Assembly (NCBI RefSeq): GCF_009797935.1
Contig: NZ_VOLC01000022.1
Location: 49,181 to 113,180 of the forward strand
Direction of reading: 5' to 3'
Origin: Lunatibacter salilacus
GTDB lineage: Bacteria; Bacteroidota; Bacteroidia; Cytophagales; Cyclobacteriaceae
Length of the DNA: 64,000 nucleotides
The position numbers were made by a program, and so were the translations under genes. The notes under the pieces are model-generated. The model worked only from the letters and a program-made list of their open reading frames with translations. It was not told the DNA's origin and made no database searches. Each line of letters opens with the position of its first letter. Positions within the stretch are counted from its first letter, which is position 1. Below are positions 1-8,587 of the stretch, piece by piece.

Positions 1-2
1 AT

Positions 3-436
3 TCTGTAAAGATCAAACGGCTGAAACCCATTTCCGCAGTCTTTTCCAAAGAGGAGATATCCCGTATCCTACAGGAACGGCGGCGCGGAGCTTTCCGATA
101 TTCTGGGATTCCAAAAGAAAAACTTCGTGGGCGGTGGAAGGCTTTGCGCCGACCAGGCAAGGGCATACACTGACATACTGGACTGCAGGACCGCAAAAAT
201 GGGCAGCAATACCCTCACCTGCGACACCTGTGGCAAAAGCAGGGGCATCGAACCCGGCCTTCCTAGGGGTGGACAGCGGATGCCTGTCGGTACTCCATAC
301 TTGGGGGCAGGCACTCAATTACCATCCCCATATCCATATGCTGGTAACCGCCGGGGGGCCAGATCCCGACAAAATCAAGGTTACCGACACCAAATACGTC
401 AAAATCCCCCAAATAAAGAAACATAAATGCCCATAG
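3..436 (+). pseudogene. Remnant of IS91-family transposase joined to a tyrosine-recombinase scrap
   Basis: Three broken coding pieces lie in sequence. Bases 3-77 read as the start of a tyrosine-recombinase catalytic domain (VKIKRLKP then SKEEISRIL). From about 76 to 245 another frame reads like the N-terminal zinc-binding part of IS91-type (Y2) transposases, with ELSDIL, DILDCRT and the CDTCGK cysteine pair. From about 262 to 380 a third frame carries the characteristic VLHTWGQALNYHPHIHMLV block. The middle of the zinc domain and everything after the HPHIH region are missing, and the frames do not connect, so nothing here is functional. Partner recombinase genes are often found beside IS91-like transposases in this phylum. 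The left end lies outside the window. Confidence 0.62.
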
Positions 437-613
437 ACAGGCCCCCGGTTTTCCCGAAAAAACGGGACAGGCTGTCCAAATAAGTTTTAACCGCAATCTA
501 AGGAACTCCACCTCAAATAGTAATTTTTTTTGGCTAGATTGCGTTTAAAACTCTTTACGTTTAGCGGTCACCGTAAAACCGTCGCAAAGAATGAAAAGTA
601 ACTTTTAGTAAGT

Positions 614-1825
614 ATGGACAAATTAAAACAATACAGACGGACACTGACGAAAATTTCATTAGCGTTAAACATTGTTTTCATCTGTGGAACAATTATTATT
701 GCGTATAAATTTTATCCAAAAATCAAATCAAATTTCTTTTCTAACAAACAAGAAATCACAGTTATTCAAGAAGAAAAACTTAAAGACACGGACATTATTC
801 CGACAGTTTTTTATGAGGCTTCTGAATTCGAAATCATCGGGCAACTGCCAAACACAAAAACTTACACAAGACTTCCTGACAAAGCTGAAAAAATTGTTCG
901 AGAACCTGTTTGGCAACTATCAAAAAACTCAGCAGGAATTTCTGTTCGTTTTTCTTCCAACTCTTCTAAAATTAAAATTCGTTGGACTTTAAACAGTAAT
1001 TCAAATGCTACTAATCAGACTCCTATTGCTTCCAAAGGTTTTGACTTGTATGCGTATGTGGATAGCAAATGGCAATTTGTTGGTGTTGCACAACCAAAAG
1101 GAACAACGCAAAACGAAGCGACTGTAATTATCGGAATGGAAGCAAAAAATCGTGAATACTTATTAAACCTGCCTTTGTATAACGGAATTAGTTCGCTTGA
1201 AATCGGTATTGACAAAGGAACTTCTATTGACAAACCAACTCAAAAAATTATTGACACTTCAAACCCAATCGTTTTTTATGGAACAAGTATAACACAAGGG
1301 GCAGCGGCTTCACGTCCAGGATTAACATACCCAGCACTATTAGAAAGACATTTTAACAAAGAAGTAATCAACTTAGGGTTTAGCGGTAACGGTAGATTTG
1401 AAAAGGAAATAGGCAAATACATTATGACCTCTAAACCTTCTGTAATTATTTTGGACTGCACACCAAATTCACCTGCCGACACTATAAGAAAAAATCTTCC
1501 CGAACTTCTTGACTATATTCTTTCCTTAAACGACACAATTCCAATAATACTTGTAGAAAGTATTATGAGAGATTTTGCGTTATTCAAAAAAGACGACAAA
1601 ACAGTTTTTGGAACAATTTCATTCATAAACGAACAAAACAAAGCGTTAGAAGAAGTTTATAATAGCAAAATCAAAACGAATAAAAATATAGTCTATGTTA
1701 GTAATCAAAACCTTGTTGGACAAGATCACGAAGCAACAATAGACGGAACACATTTTAACGACTTAGGACATTACAGAGCTTACGAACGTTTACAACAAGA
1801 AATTGAAAAATTTCTATCAAATTAA
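614..1825 (+). CDS. Membrane-anchored SGNH/GDSL-type hydrolase
   Basis: A 403-residue protein with one N-terminal membrane segment (about residues 13-33) and an otherwise extracytoplasmic body. The C-terminal half is an SGNH-type esterase domain: GTSITQG around residues 223-229 supplies the nucleophile Ser (about 225), GFSGNG follows, and DGTHFNDLGH (about 377-386) supplies the Asp/His pair. A beta-rich domain precedes it, as in acetyl-xylan-esterase-like SGNH proteins. It probably removes acyl groups from a surface glycan or glycolipid; the substrate cannot be told. Base composition is clearly more AT-rich than the neighbouring genes, with many AAA and AAT codons, and it sits alone between a transposase remnant and an inverted repeat, which suggests acquisition. 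Confidence 0.85.
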   Translation: MDKLKQYRRTLTKISLALNIVFICGTIIIAYKFYPKIKSNFFSNKQEITVIQEEKLKDTDIIPTVFYEASEFEIIGQLPNTKTYTRLPDKAEKIVREPVWQLSKNSAGISVRFSSNSSKIKIRWTLNSNSNATNQTPIASKGFDLYAYVDSKWQFVGVAQPKGTTQNEATVIIGMEAKNREYLLNLPLYNGISSLEIGIDKGTSIDKPTQKIIDTSNPIVFYGTSITQGAAASRPGLTYPALLERHFNKEVINLGFSGNGRFEKEIGKYIMTSKPSVIILDCTPNSPADTIRKNLPELLDYILSLNDTIPIILVESIMRDFALFKKDDKTVFGTISFINEQNKALEEVYNSKIKTNKNIVYVSNQNLVGQDHEATIDGTHFNDLGHYRAYERLQQEIEKFLSN

Positions 1826-1853
1826 ATATATGCCAAAGGGCGGACCGCTTACA

Positions 1854-1964
1854 GCAGCTACACGCAAGTGGGGTTGCGTGCTTCTATGAAAATGAATTGC
1901 TAAATCCAAGATCTGTACTTTTAATGAAGTTCAGTGCTAAAAATCCCCACCAGCATGTAGCTGC
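1854..1964. repeat. Long imperfect inverted repeat, possible cassette recombination site
   Basis: The arm at 1854-1873 (starts GCAGCTACA, ends GTGGGG) and the arm at 1945-1964 (starts CCCCAC, ends TGTAGCTGC) are complementary at 17 of 20 positions, enclosing 71 bases. The single strand could fold into a long bulged hairpin, as attC sites of integron cassettes do. I could not find a canonical GTTRRRY core, so this is a structural resemblance only. It begins 28 bases after the stop of the AT-rich SGNH gene. A rho-independent terminator is unlikely because the loop is large and no T-run follows. Confidence 0.6.
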
Positions 1965-2004
1965 AAACCTAAGCTAAACTCTGCCTATCTATATGGGGAA
2001 TTTA

Positions 2005-4356
2005 TTATTCCCTAAGCCATTTTACCTGTTGGATTCCCTTCTTATGAATTAGGCGAAGAATGTATAATCCCCTCGACAATTCCTTTAATTTCTCTTCAAT
2101 CCGGCTCATATCACCGTAAGAAATATGATCCATTTGAAAACAAGTGCCTCCCCTTCCGTCAATCACCTGAACCATCACCTCGTCCGTTTCAAGTTCACCC
2201 GAGTAGTGAAGTGTTAGATTTCCTCCAAAATAGGGGTTGGGGAAAATTTGAATCCCTTCGACGGGAAATTTGGGACTTTCTAAGCGGAATACCGGACTTT
2301 CATCCACAAGTATTCCGTCAATTTCAGCCCGGATTTGATAATATACCAATCCCGAAATTTGAACTTTCCCGAAGTGATCGATAAAATCATAGCTATGATA
2401 TTCGGTAAGTGGCTGGATGGACTCGATGATGCCAACGGGAGAAAACTGCAGGTCTGGTCCTATACTTCTATATATTACGAATGTGGTGCCGACTTCTGCC
2501 TTGACCTTCCAGCTTAACTGAACGCTATTGTCGAGAAAATTGGCACCGTAGCTTAACCAACCTAGTGGCAACACACTTAATATACCGGAACTTGCCAAGG
2601 TAAGAGTCCGACCGTTTAGTTCGGAAAGGGAGGCACGTCTATTGGCCCACAATACACTCTCATGCAAAGACGCCGGGATATGTAATCCAGGTGCGATTTC
2701 GCCGTATCCAGAAATCCGAAGATCAGCGATATCATCCAAAATCATATCATTTGCCAATATCTGAATGTCTAATGATTCTGTTGACGCGTTAGTTGTCCTG
2801 ACTAAAAAATGGCTGTTCAGGTGGTAATAAATGGTTTTATCGTCCGAATCGGTTAAATTAGCATTGTGTTCTACACCGGGCAGTTGGATATACTGTATGG
2901 TAAGCGGTCCAGACTGATCGGGCAAGGAGCCGATTAGGCGCAGGGTCCGGTTTTCTCCCGCAAAAGAATCAAAAAAGGGAAAGGTAGCATTACTTGTGTT
3001 GAAGTCAGGGGGCAGGTTGACTATTTCGACTTCTGCGAGATTAGCCCATAAGCCACCTATGTAGTTGTAGTTGGCTGTTGCGGAACCGTTTATAACTAAC
3101 GTTTGGTTATTAAAGTCTACCATACCATCCCTCATGGTAAAATCACCTATGAGCTCGAAGGGTTGGATAAATGTCAGGACTCCACCGGATTTATTGATTT
3201 CCAGATGAGAAACGGATATCTCCACTGCGTCCACCACTTGGTCCCCGGAACCCAAAAGATAAAGAGTGGTAGGATTGTCCTCCAGCGTTCCCTCAGAGAT
3301 TGTGAAGTCACCGGAAATTTCCAACACCGACGGCAAAGATCGGATAGCAGACCCTAAAACCTGCAAATCATGGTAAGAAACTATTTGTTGGGAGGTTGGA
3401 AAGGTATTAGTGAGAAATTGTTGGCTTAGTTGGTTGTTAGCATAGCGAACTTCTCCATCAAGGATGACAGAAGCGGCGTCTATGGTTGGTTCGTCGCCCC
3501 TAAGCTCAAGAACGGCTCCTTCTTCGAGGATAAATTCAGTGGCGGGGCGCGCATCTGTTCTTCGTATTATTTGTCCAAATTCTTCAGTAGCGTCTGAAAT
3601 CAATCGGGCTCCTGAGAGAATAATTAGGGAACCATAATCAGAAACACCGAAATCATCATGTATATTAAATGAGAAAGTGGAGGTACCACTTTGGTTCAAA
3701 GTCTGATACACTGTCCCAGTTTCTATTATGAATCGACTCGCCTTGATGCCGGCATTTACTATCAGGAGTTCGCCAGGATTGGGATTAAATCGTACGGTGA
3801 ACCTACTGTAATTTGTTTGTCCACTCCAGGAATTACGATTTACTACAGTTCGGGAATCGCCTTTAAACACGATGGATCCGGTTTCCGGATATATCCAATC
3901 CATAGAAGGATTAGCCGAATTATTAAGAAAATACATCTCCCCTAACATTTGAAATGCCCGCAGCGCACCATACACATCCAAATCAAAGGTTTGAAGGTTG
4001 AGTTTTCTCCCCGGGTCAGCAGCACTGAAGAGGTATAGGTTCCGCACCTCTTCATTTCCAGTAAGTCTTATTTCTTGGCCTTGATGAATAAAAACATCGT
4101 TGTTCCTGTTTGGGGGAATAGTAGCTTCTTCCCAAGCACCATCCTGCCAAACTTGCCAGCTGTTGGGATCATTCCAATCCCCTACTGTTACGTTAGATTG
4201 ATAGGTTTGATCTTCCAGTACAATTTGGGCTTCAGCGAGATTGGGGAATATATAGCAAAGAGCGTGTAGGCCTAAGGACACACAGCTGATGAAAAAACAC
4301 TTTAATGACGATATAGTATTAAAATCATACATTTGAAAATGAGAAAAGTGAATCAA
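2005..4356 (-). CDS. Large secreted protein with T9SS type A sorting domain
   Basis: A 783-residue surface or secreted protein. A hydrophobic signal segment occupies about residues 15-45 (ending LAEAQ). The body is rich in beta-strand repeats, including a WNDPNSWQ motif near residue 60 and many short LxISGDFT-type strands, as in large adhesin-like proteins of this phylum. The last 85 or so residues form a T9SS type A sorting domain: FPNP near residue 698, then the conserved LSRGLYILRL and a basic KWLRE end. The domain would be removed on passage through the type IX secretion system. A second Met at residue 8 is an equally good start. No enzymatic motif is visible. Confidence 0.8.
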   Translation of the reverse strand: MIHFSHFQMYDFNTISSLKCFFISCVSLGLHALCYIFPNLAEAQIVLEDQTYQSNVTVGDWNDPNSWQVWQDGAWEEATIPPNRNNDVFIHQGQEIRLTGNEEVRNLYLFSAADPGRKLNLQTFDLDVYGALRAFQMLGEMYFLNNSANPSMDWIYPETGSIVFKGDSRTVVNRNSWSGQTNYSRFTVRFNPNPGELLIVNAGIKASRFIIETGTVYQTLNQSGTSTFSFNIHDDFGVSDYGSLIILSGARLISDATEEFGQIIRRTDARPATEFILEEGAVLELRGDEPTIDAASVILDGEVRYANNQLSQQFLTNTFPTSQQIVSYHDLQVLGSAIRSLPSVLEISGDFTISEGTLEDNPTTLYLLGSGDQVVDAVEISVSHLEINKSGGVLTFIQPFELIGDFTMRDGMVDFNNQTLVINGSATANYNYIGGLWANLAEVEIVNLPPDFNTSNATFPFFDSFAGENRTLRLIGSLPDQSGPLTIQYIQLPGVEHNANLTDSDDKTIYYHLNSHFLVRTTNASTESLDIQILANDMILDDIADLRISGYGEIAPGLHIPASLHESVLWANRRASLSELNGRTLTLASSGILSVLPLGWLSYGANFLDNSVQLSWKVKAEVGTTFVIYRSIGPDLQFSPVGIIESIQPLTEYHSYDFIDHFGKVQISGLVYYQIRAEIDGILVDESPVFRLESPKFPVEGIQIFPNPYFGGNLTLHYSGELETDEVMVQVIDGRGGTCFQMDHISYGDMSRIEEKLKELSRGLYILRLIHKKGIQQVKWLRE

Positions 4357-4551
4357 TTTGGAGAATTATATTTGAATTTCCAAGATTTATATGCAAAAAA
4401 AATAGTATGAAAAGCAATTTAATGTTGTCGTCCGACTAAAACAGGAAAATCGAAAAAAGCCCTCGTATAGATTTTATATTGAAATTTTAAAATCGTCTAC
4501 CTAAGCCAGAGTGGAATCATTGATTTCCAATGGACAGGCAAACCCTTGACG

Positions 4552-4695
4552 ATGGCTTTTTCTTATGACTATCGGGCCAACCTAACCGCCATTGCAGGAC
4601 TTTTTGATGCCCGTAATAGTATTCTTGCCGATGAGTATATACACCGCAGTCTCATAGATGCTCTCCGCCTTGCAGACAACAGTAATCTACCCTAG
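4552..4695 (+). pseudogene. Scrap of a PLP-dependent acyl-CoA ligase/aminotransferase (KBL/AOS family)
   Basis: An open 47-codon stretch reads YRANLTAIAGLFD followed by ILADEYIHRSLIDALRLADN, then stops. This matches the segment of alpha-oxoamine-synthase-type PLP enzymes (2-amino-3-ketobutyrate CoA ligase, 8-amino-7-oxononanoate synthase and relatives) in which xSDExNHASxIDGxRL precedes the lysine-bearing half. Nothing before or after continues the family, so this is a fragment of about one tenth of the gene. It is probably left from a deletion. Confidence 0.5.
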
Positions 4696-4789
4696 AAAGA
4701 TTTTGCCTGAAAAAAAATAAATCCATTTAGATCTTTGATTATGGGGGCGATTTCCCCGCATGGAAGACGAAAAAACAGATTTATTCGTT

Positions 4790-4797
4790 TAAATTTG
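4790..4797 (+). promoter_or_regulatory. Candidate -7 element TAAATTTG upstream of the Lnb-like gene
   Basis: TAAATTTG matches the Bacteroidota -7 consensus TAnnTTTG and lies 39 bases before the ATG at 4836. No good TTTG is seen at the -33 position. Confidence 0.4.
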
Positions 4798-4835
4798 CCT
4801 GCTTATCCGGCCCATTAATCCGAATCTAACCTCCT

Positions 4836-6056
4836 ATGAGAACCATTTTTCCGTACTTTCCAAAAATTAGAACTAACTTCCTTCTACTTTGGGCGGTTTT
4901 TATAATAGGATTTTTATCCATCCCCCAAGCCCACGCCCAAACCTACCAGATTAGCTTAATTACCTGTGATCCAGGTGATGAGCTTTATTCCACTTTTGGG
5001 CATAGTGCCATTAGGGTGTTGGATACCGATTCGGGACGGGACTTGGTATTCAACTACGGCACCTTTGACTTCAATACCCCTTTTTTCTATGTCAAATTTA
5101 CCCGAAGGACCCTTGATTATCAGTTGGCCCTAACGACGTTTGATCAGTTTCTGTATGAGTATAATTACTTTAAGCGTAGCGTATGGGAGCAGGTTCTGGA
5201 CTTAAATCCCGAACAGACTGCCGCAATCATCGATTTTTTACGGACGAATTATGAACCCGAAAACCGGAAATACCGCTATGATTTCTTCTATGACAATTGT
5301 TCTACCCGTATACGAAATTTGATGGAAACCTTGCTTGGAGAGAATTTGAAATGGAATGAACCTGACACAAGCGAGGCTAAAACCTTTAGGGATCTAATCG
5401 ACGAGTACGTTTACCCCCTTCCCTGGTCAGACTTAGGCATTGACTTGGCGTTGGGAGCGGTTATTGACCAGAACGCAACCGAACGGGAAAAACTTTTTCT
5501 ACCGGATTACCTTTCCGCCGCTTTTGGACGCGCCAGTGTGGTTGGAGACGGTCCAAGCCGACCACTTGTACGCGAAGAAAATATCATTTACGACTTTCCA
5601 GAAAGAGAAGGCAACATCAATTTTTTGCTGAGCCCCTATTTTCTATTTTGGATGTTGGCTATTCTGTTTGGCGTATTTACTTTCGTTGGGTTTAAGCGTA
5701 AACGACTCTACTTGGGTCTTGACATAGCACTCTTGGGGGCCATGGGCGTTTTGGGCATTTTGGTAGTTTACCTGTGGTTCTTTACGGCCCATTCCCAGAC
5801 CAAATCCAATTGGAATATACTCTGGGCATTTCCCCTGCATTTTGTCGGAATTTATGGATTATTGACGGGCAAAAGATGGGTTAGAAATTACTTGCTGGGT
5901 GCGTTAATTTTAGCAGATCTGGCATTGGTGATTTGGATATTCGGCATTCAGTCCTTCCATCCGAGTATTTTGCCCTTACTGTTGGCCGTTATATTAAGGA
6001 CGAATTTCCTTTACTACCATGTAGATAAGTGGAAACCTGAAAAAGCATCCGGATAG
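4836..6056 (+). CDS. DUF4105 membrane protein, Lnb-type lipoprotein N-acyltransferase candidate
   Basis: A 406-residue envelope protein. A signal sequence (to about residue 35, HAQ) is followed by the DUF4105/Lnb N-terminal periplasmic domain with its hallmark residues: GHSAIRV (His around residue 57) and YDNCSTRIRN (Cys around residue 156), a cysteine-peptidase-like His/Cys pair. Four or five transmembrane helices fill the last 150 residues. Members of this family have been assigned as the lipoprotein N-acyltransferase of bacteria lacking Lnt, including Bacteroides, so this gene is a good candidate for the last step of lipoprotein maturation; that role is inferred from family. It runs in the same direction as uvrB, 54 bases upstream. 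Confidence 0.8.
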   Translation: MRTIFPYFPKIRTNFLLLWAVFIIGFLSIPQAHAQTYQISLITCDPGDELYSTFGHSAIRVLDTDSGRDLVFNYGTFDFNTPFFYVKFTRRTLDYQLALTTFDQFLYEYNYFKRSVWEQVLDLNPEQTAAIIDFLRTNYEPENRKYRYDFFYDNCSTRIRNLMETLLGENLKWNEPDTSEAKTFRDLIDEYVYPLPWSDLGIDLALGAVIDQNATEREKLFLPDYLSAAFGRASVVGDGPSRPLVREENIIYDFPEREGNINFLLSPYFLFWMLAILFGVFTFVGFKRKRLYLGLDIALLGAMGVLGILVVYLWFFTAHSQTKSNWNILWAFPLHFVGIYGLLTGKRWVRNYLLGALILADLALVIWIFGIQSFHPSILPLLLAVILRTNFLYYHVDKWKPEKASG

Positions 6057-6110
6057 ATCCAAACTATTCACCCCGATAGATACGTTATAGACTATACTCA
6101 ATAGGAAGGC

Positions 6111-8150
6111 ATGGCATTTCAAATCACTTCGGATTACCAACCCACCGGCGATCAGCCAACGGCTATCAAAAGTCTCGTGGAAGGCATACAGGAACAAGAA
6201 CCCGCCCAAGTCCTACTCGGAGTGACCGGATCCGGCAAAACGTTCACCATCGCAAACGTAATCCAGGAGGTTCAGAAGCCGACGTTGGTGCTCAGTCACA
6301 ACAAAACCCTTGCTGCGCAGCTTTATGGCGAATTCAAACAGTTTTTTCCGAATAACTCGGTTCAATATTTTATCTCCTACTACGATTATTATCAGCCGGA
6401 GGCATTTATACCCACCAGCGGTACGTATATAGAAAAGGATCTTTCGATCAACGAAGAAATTGAGAAATTGCGTCTTGCGGCTACCTCCGCCCTACTATCC
6501 GGAAGAAGGGATGTAATCGTAGTGGCATCGGTATCCTGTATCTATGGTATCGGAAACCCGGAAGAGTTTGGAAAAAATGTGATTCACCTACAAGAGGGGG
6601 ACCGTATTCCAAGAAATCAGCTTTTGTTTAAGTTGGTGGAGGTGCTCTATAGCCGTGCTACGGCAGAGTTTTCCAGAGGCACTTTCAGAGTAAAGGGAGA
6701 CACAGTAGATGTTTTCATTGCTTATGGGGATTTTGCTTACCGCATTTATTTTTGGGGGGATGAGATTGAAGCTATACAGCGGGTGGATCCCGAGTCTGGG
6801 AAAAAGATTGCTGACGAAAAAATCATTTCCATATTTCCGGCTAACCTTTTCGTGACGGGAAGGGATGTGATCGATCAGGCCATCCATGAGATTCAGGATG
6901 ATCTTATGGCACAGGTTTCTTTTTTCGAACGGGACATGCGCTTGGTGGAGGCTAAGCGACTAAGGGAGCGCACAGAGTTTGACCTGGAGATGATTCGTGA
7001 ACTGGGGTACTGTTCTGGGGTGGAAAACTATTCCCGGTATTTCGACCGACGTATGCCGGGTACAAGACCCTTCTGTCTATTGGATTATTTTCCCAATGAT
7101 TACCTATTGGTAATCGATGAAAGCCACGTGACGGTTCCCCAGGTCCGGGCCATGTGGGGGGGAGACCGTTCCAGAAAGATGAATCTGGTAGATTATGGGT
7201 TTCGGCTTCCATCCGCCTTAGACAACCGGCCGTTAAAATTTGAGGAGTTTGAAGACCTGACCAACCAAGTCATATATGTGAGTGCTACCCCGGCCGATTA
7301 TGAGCTTACCCGTTCGGGTGGGGTCGTCGTGGAGCAGATTATCCGGCCTACCGGGCTGCTTGATCCAGTTATCGAAGTCCGTCCCAGTGCCAATCAAATT
7401 GATGATCTTCTGGAGGAAATTGATCAAACCATTATAGCTGGTTTTCGGGTACTGGTGACTACTCTTACCAAACGAATGGCGGAGGAGTTAAACAAGTTTT
7501 TGGAAAAGGCGGGCGTAAAGTCCCGATATATTCACTCTGAAGTAAAGCCGCTAGATCGGGTAGAAATCTTGAGGGAGCTTCGACTGGGCGTATTTGATGT
7601 TTTGGTAGGAGTAAACTTGTTGCGGGAGGGATTGGATCTTCCGGAAGTTTCGTTGGTCGCTATATTGGATGCGGACAAGGAAGGATTTCTCCGGAATGTA
7701 CGGAGCTTGGTGCAGACGATCGGGCGGGCTGCCAGAAACGAACAGGGTAGGGTTATTATGTACGCCGATAAAATGACGGACTCCATGCAGGTAGCTATAG
7801 ATGAGACGAACAGAAGGCGGGCAATACAGCAGGATTATAACTTGGAGCATGGTATCGTTCCGACGACTATCCTGAAGTCCAGGGAAAGAATCATGGGTCA
7901 GACCAAGGTTGCTGATAGTAAGAAAAACGCGAAAGTTTACGCGGAAAATTTTGACAGCGAAAATGGTGTGGCTGCCGATCCAGTAGTTCAATATTTGAGT
8001 AAGGATAAGCTGGAGAAACTTATTTCCCAGACCCAGAAAAGAATGGAAGCAGCAGCCAAAGACCTTAATTTTATGGAGGCTGCAAGGCTTCGGGACGAAT
8101 GGCAGGGTATGAAAAACAGATTGGCGGAACTAAACCGGGGATTAGGATGA
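6111..8150 (+). CDS. uvrB: Excinuclease ABC subunit B
   Basis: A 679-residue UvrB, the damage-verifying helicase of nucleotide excision repair that is loaded by UvrA and hands the lesion to UvrC. Visible parts are the Walker A GVTGSGKT (residues 37-44), the beta-hairpin region YYDYYQPEAF, the DESH Walker B, the helicase motif LLREGLDLPEV and QTIGRAARN, and a C-terminal UvrC-interacting domain with coiled-coil pattern (LEKLISQTQKRMEAAA). Length is typical. Its stop overlaps the start of the next gene (ATGA at 8147-8150), so the two are probably co-transcribed. Confidence 0.98.
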   Translation: MAFQITSDYQPTGDQPTAIKSLVEGIQEQEPAQVLLGVTGSGKTFTIANVIQEVQKPTLVLSHNKTLAAQLYGEFKQFFPNNSVQYFISYYDYYQPEAFIPTSGTYIEKDLSINEEIEKLRLAATSALLSGRRDVIVVASVSCIYGIGNPEEFGKNVIHLQEGDRIPRNQLLFKLVEVLYSRATAEFSRGTFRVKGDTVDVFIAYGDFAYRIYFWGDEIEAIQRVDPESGKKIADEKIISIFPANLFVTGRDVIDQAIHEIQDDLMAQVSFFERDMRLVEAKRLRERTEFDLEMIRELGYCSGVENYSRYFDRRMPGTRPFCLLDYFPNDYLLVIDESHVTVPQVRAMWGGDRSRKMNLVDYGFRLPSALDNRPLKFEEFEDLTNQVIYVSATPADYELTRSGGVVVEQIIRPTGLLDPVIEVRPSANQIDDLLEEIDQTIIAGFRVLVTTLTKRMAEELNKFLEKAGVKSRYIHSEVKPLDRVEILRELRLGVFDVLVGVNLLREGLDLPEVSLVAILDADKEGFLRNVRSLVQTIGRAARNEQGRVIMYADKMTDSMQVAIDETNRRRAIQQDYNLEHGIVPTTILKSRERIMGQTKVADSKKNAKVYAENFDSENGVAADPVVQYLSKDKLEKLISQTQKRMEAAAKDLNFMEAARLRDEWQGMKNRLAELNRGLG

Positions 8151-8581
8151 AAAAGGTAATTGGCTTCATAAGTTTGATCTGGTTAGGTGTAAATGCCGAT
8201 GCTTTTGGCCAGCAGGCTGAGGGGAGTATGCTTGTTTCGAGTGCTATTGATGTCGTTCGTACAGATGTACCTGGCGTGATACGCCGGTATCAGTTAGGCG
8301 TAGAGGGTAATTATTTTTACCGACATAATTTGTCAGTATCAGGAGGCTATGAATTTAATTATGGCCAGACCAACCATGTCACCCTTGGCGGAAGGTATTA
8401 TCCCTTAGAGCCCTTGTTTATCCGGGCGAGGGGGTTAATCGGATCCAGTTCTGATTTTGCTTTGGGTGCAGGGTATACACACAATATAAGTTACCGGGTG
8501 AGGTTGGAAGGAATGTCAGATTACTACTTGGTATCCAATGTTGTTGGCTTTCGTATAGGTATAGCGGTATTGATAAACTAG
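8147..8581 (+). CDS. Small outer-membrane beta-barrel protein, hypothetical
   Basis: A 144-residue secreted protein. I start it at the ATG at 8147, which overlaps the uvrB stop as ATGA and begins directly with a signal peptide (MKKVIGFISLIWLG, ending near FGQQ). A longer reading from 8099 would place 16 uncharged-leader residues before the signal peptide and overlap uvrB by 52 bases. The rest alternates hydrophobic and polar residues with Tyr/Gly-rich strands and ends in a beta-strand (FRIGIAVLIN), as in small outer-membrane barrels. No family function is recognised. Coupling to uvrB appears to be only positional. Confidence 0.72.
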   Translation: MKKVIGFISLIWLGVNADAFGQQAEGSMLVSSAIDVVRTDVPGVIRRYQLGVEGNYFYRHNLSVSGGYEFNYGQTNHVTLGGRYYPLEPLFIRARGLIGSSSDFALGAGYTHNISYRVRLEGMSDYYLVSNVVGFRIGIAVLIN

Positions 8582-8587
8582 AACTGT

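Larger units (their letters stand above)
4357..4835. other. Intergenic stretch with a gene scrap and a promoter candidate
   Basis: It separates the T9SS protein from the Lnb-like gene. The left 140 bases are AT-rich leader for the minus-strand gene. The middle holds the PLP-enzyme remnant at 4552-4695. The right part holds a -7 candidate at 4790-4797. I see no RNA gene. Confidence 0.6.

Noticed and set aside
1845..1970. Rho-independent terminator at the inverted repeat after the SGNH gene
   Set aside because: Loop of 71 bases and no T-run.
7551..7991. 146-codon minus-strand open frame inside uvrB
   Set aside because: Shadow of a strongly conserved gene.
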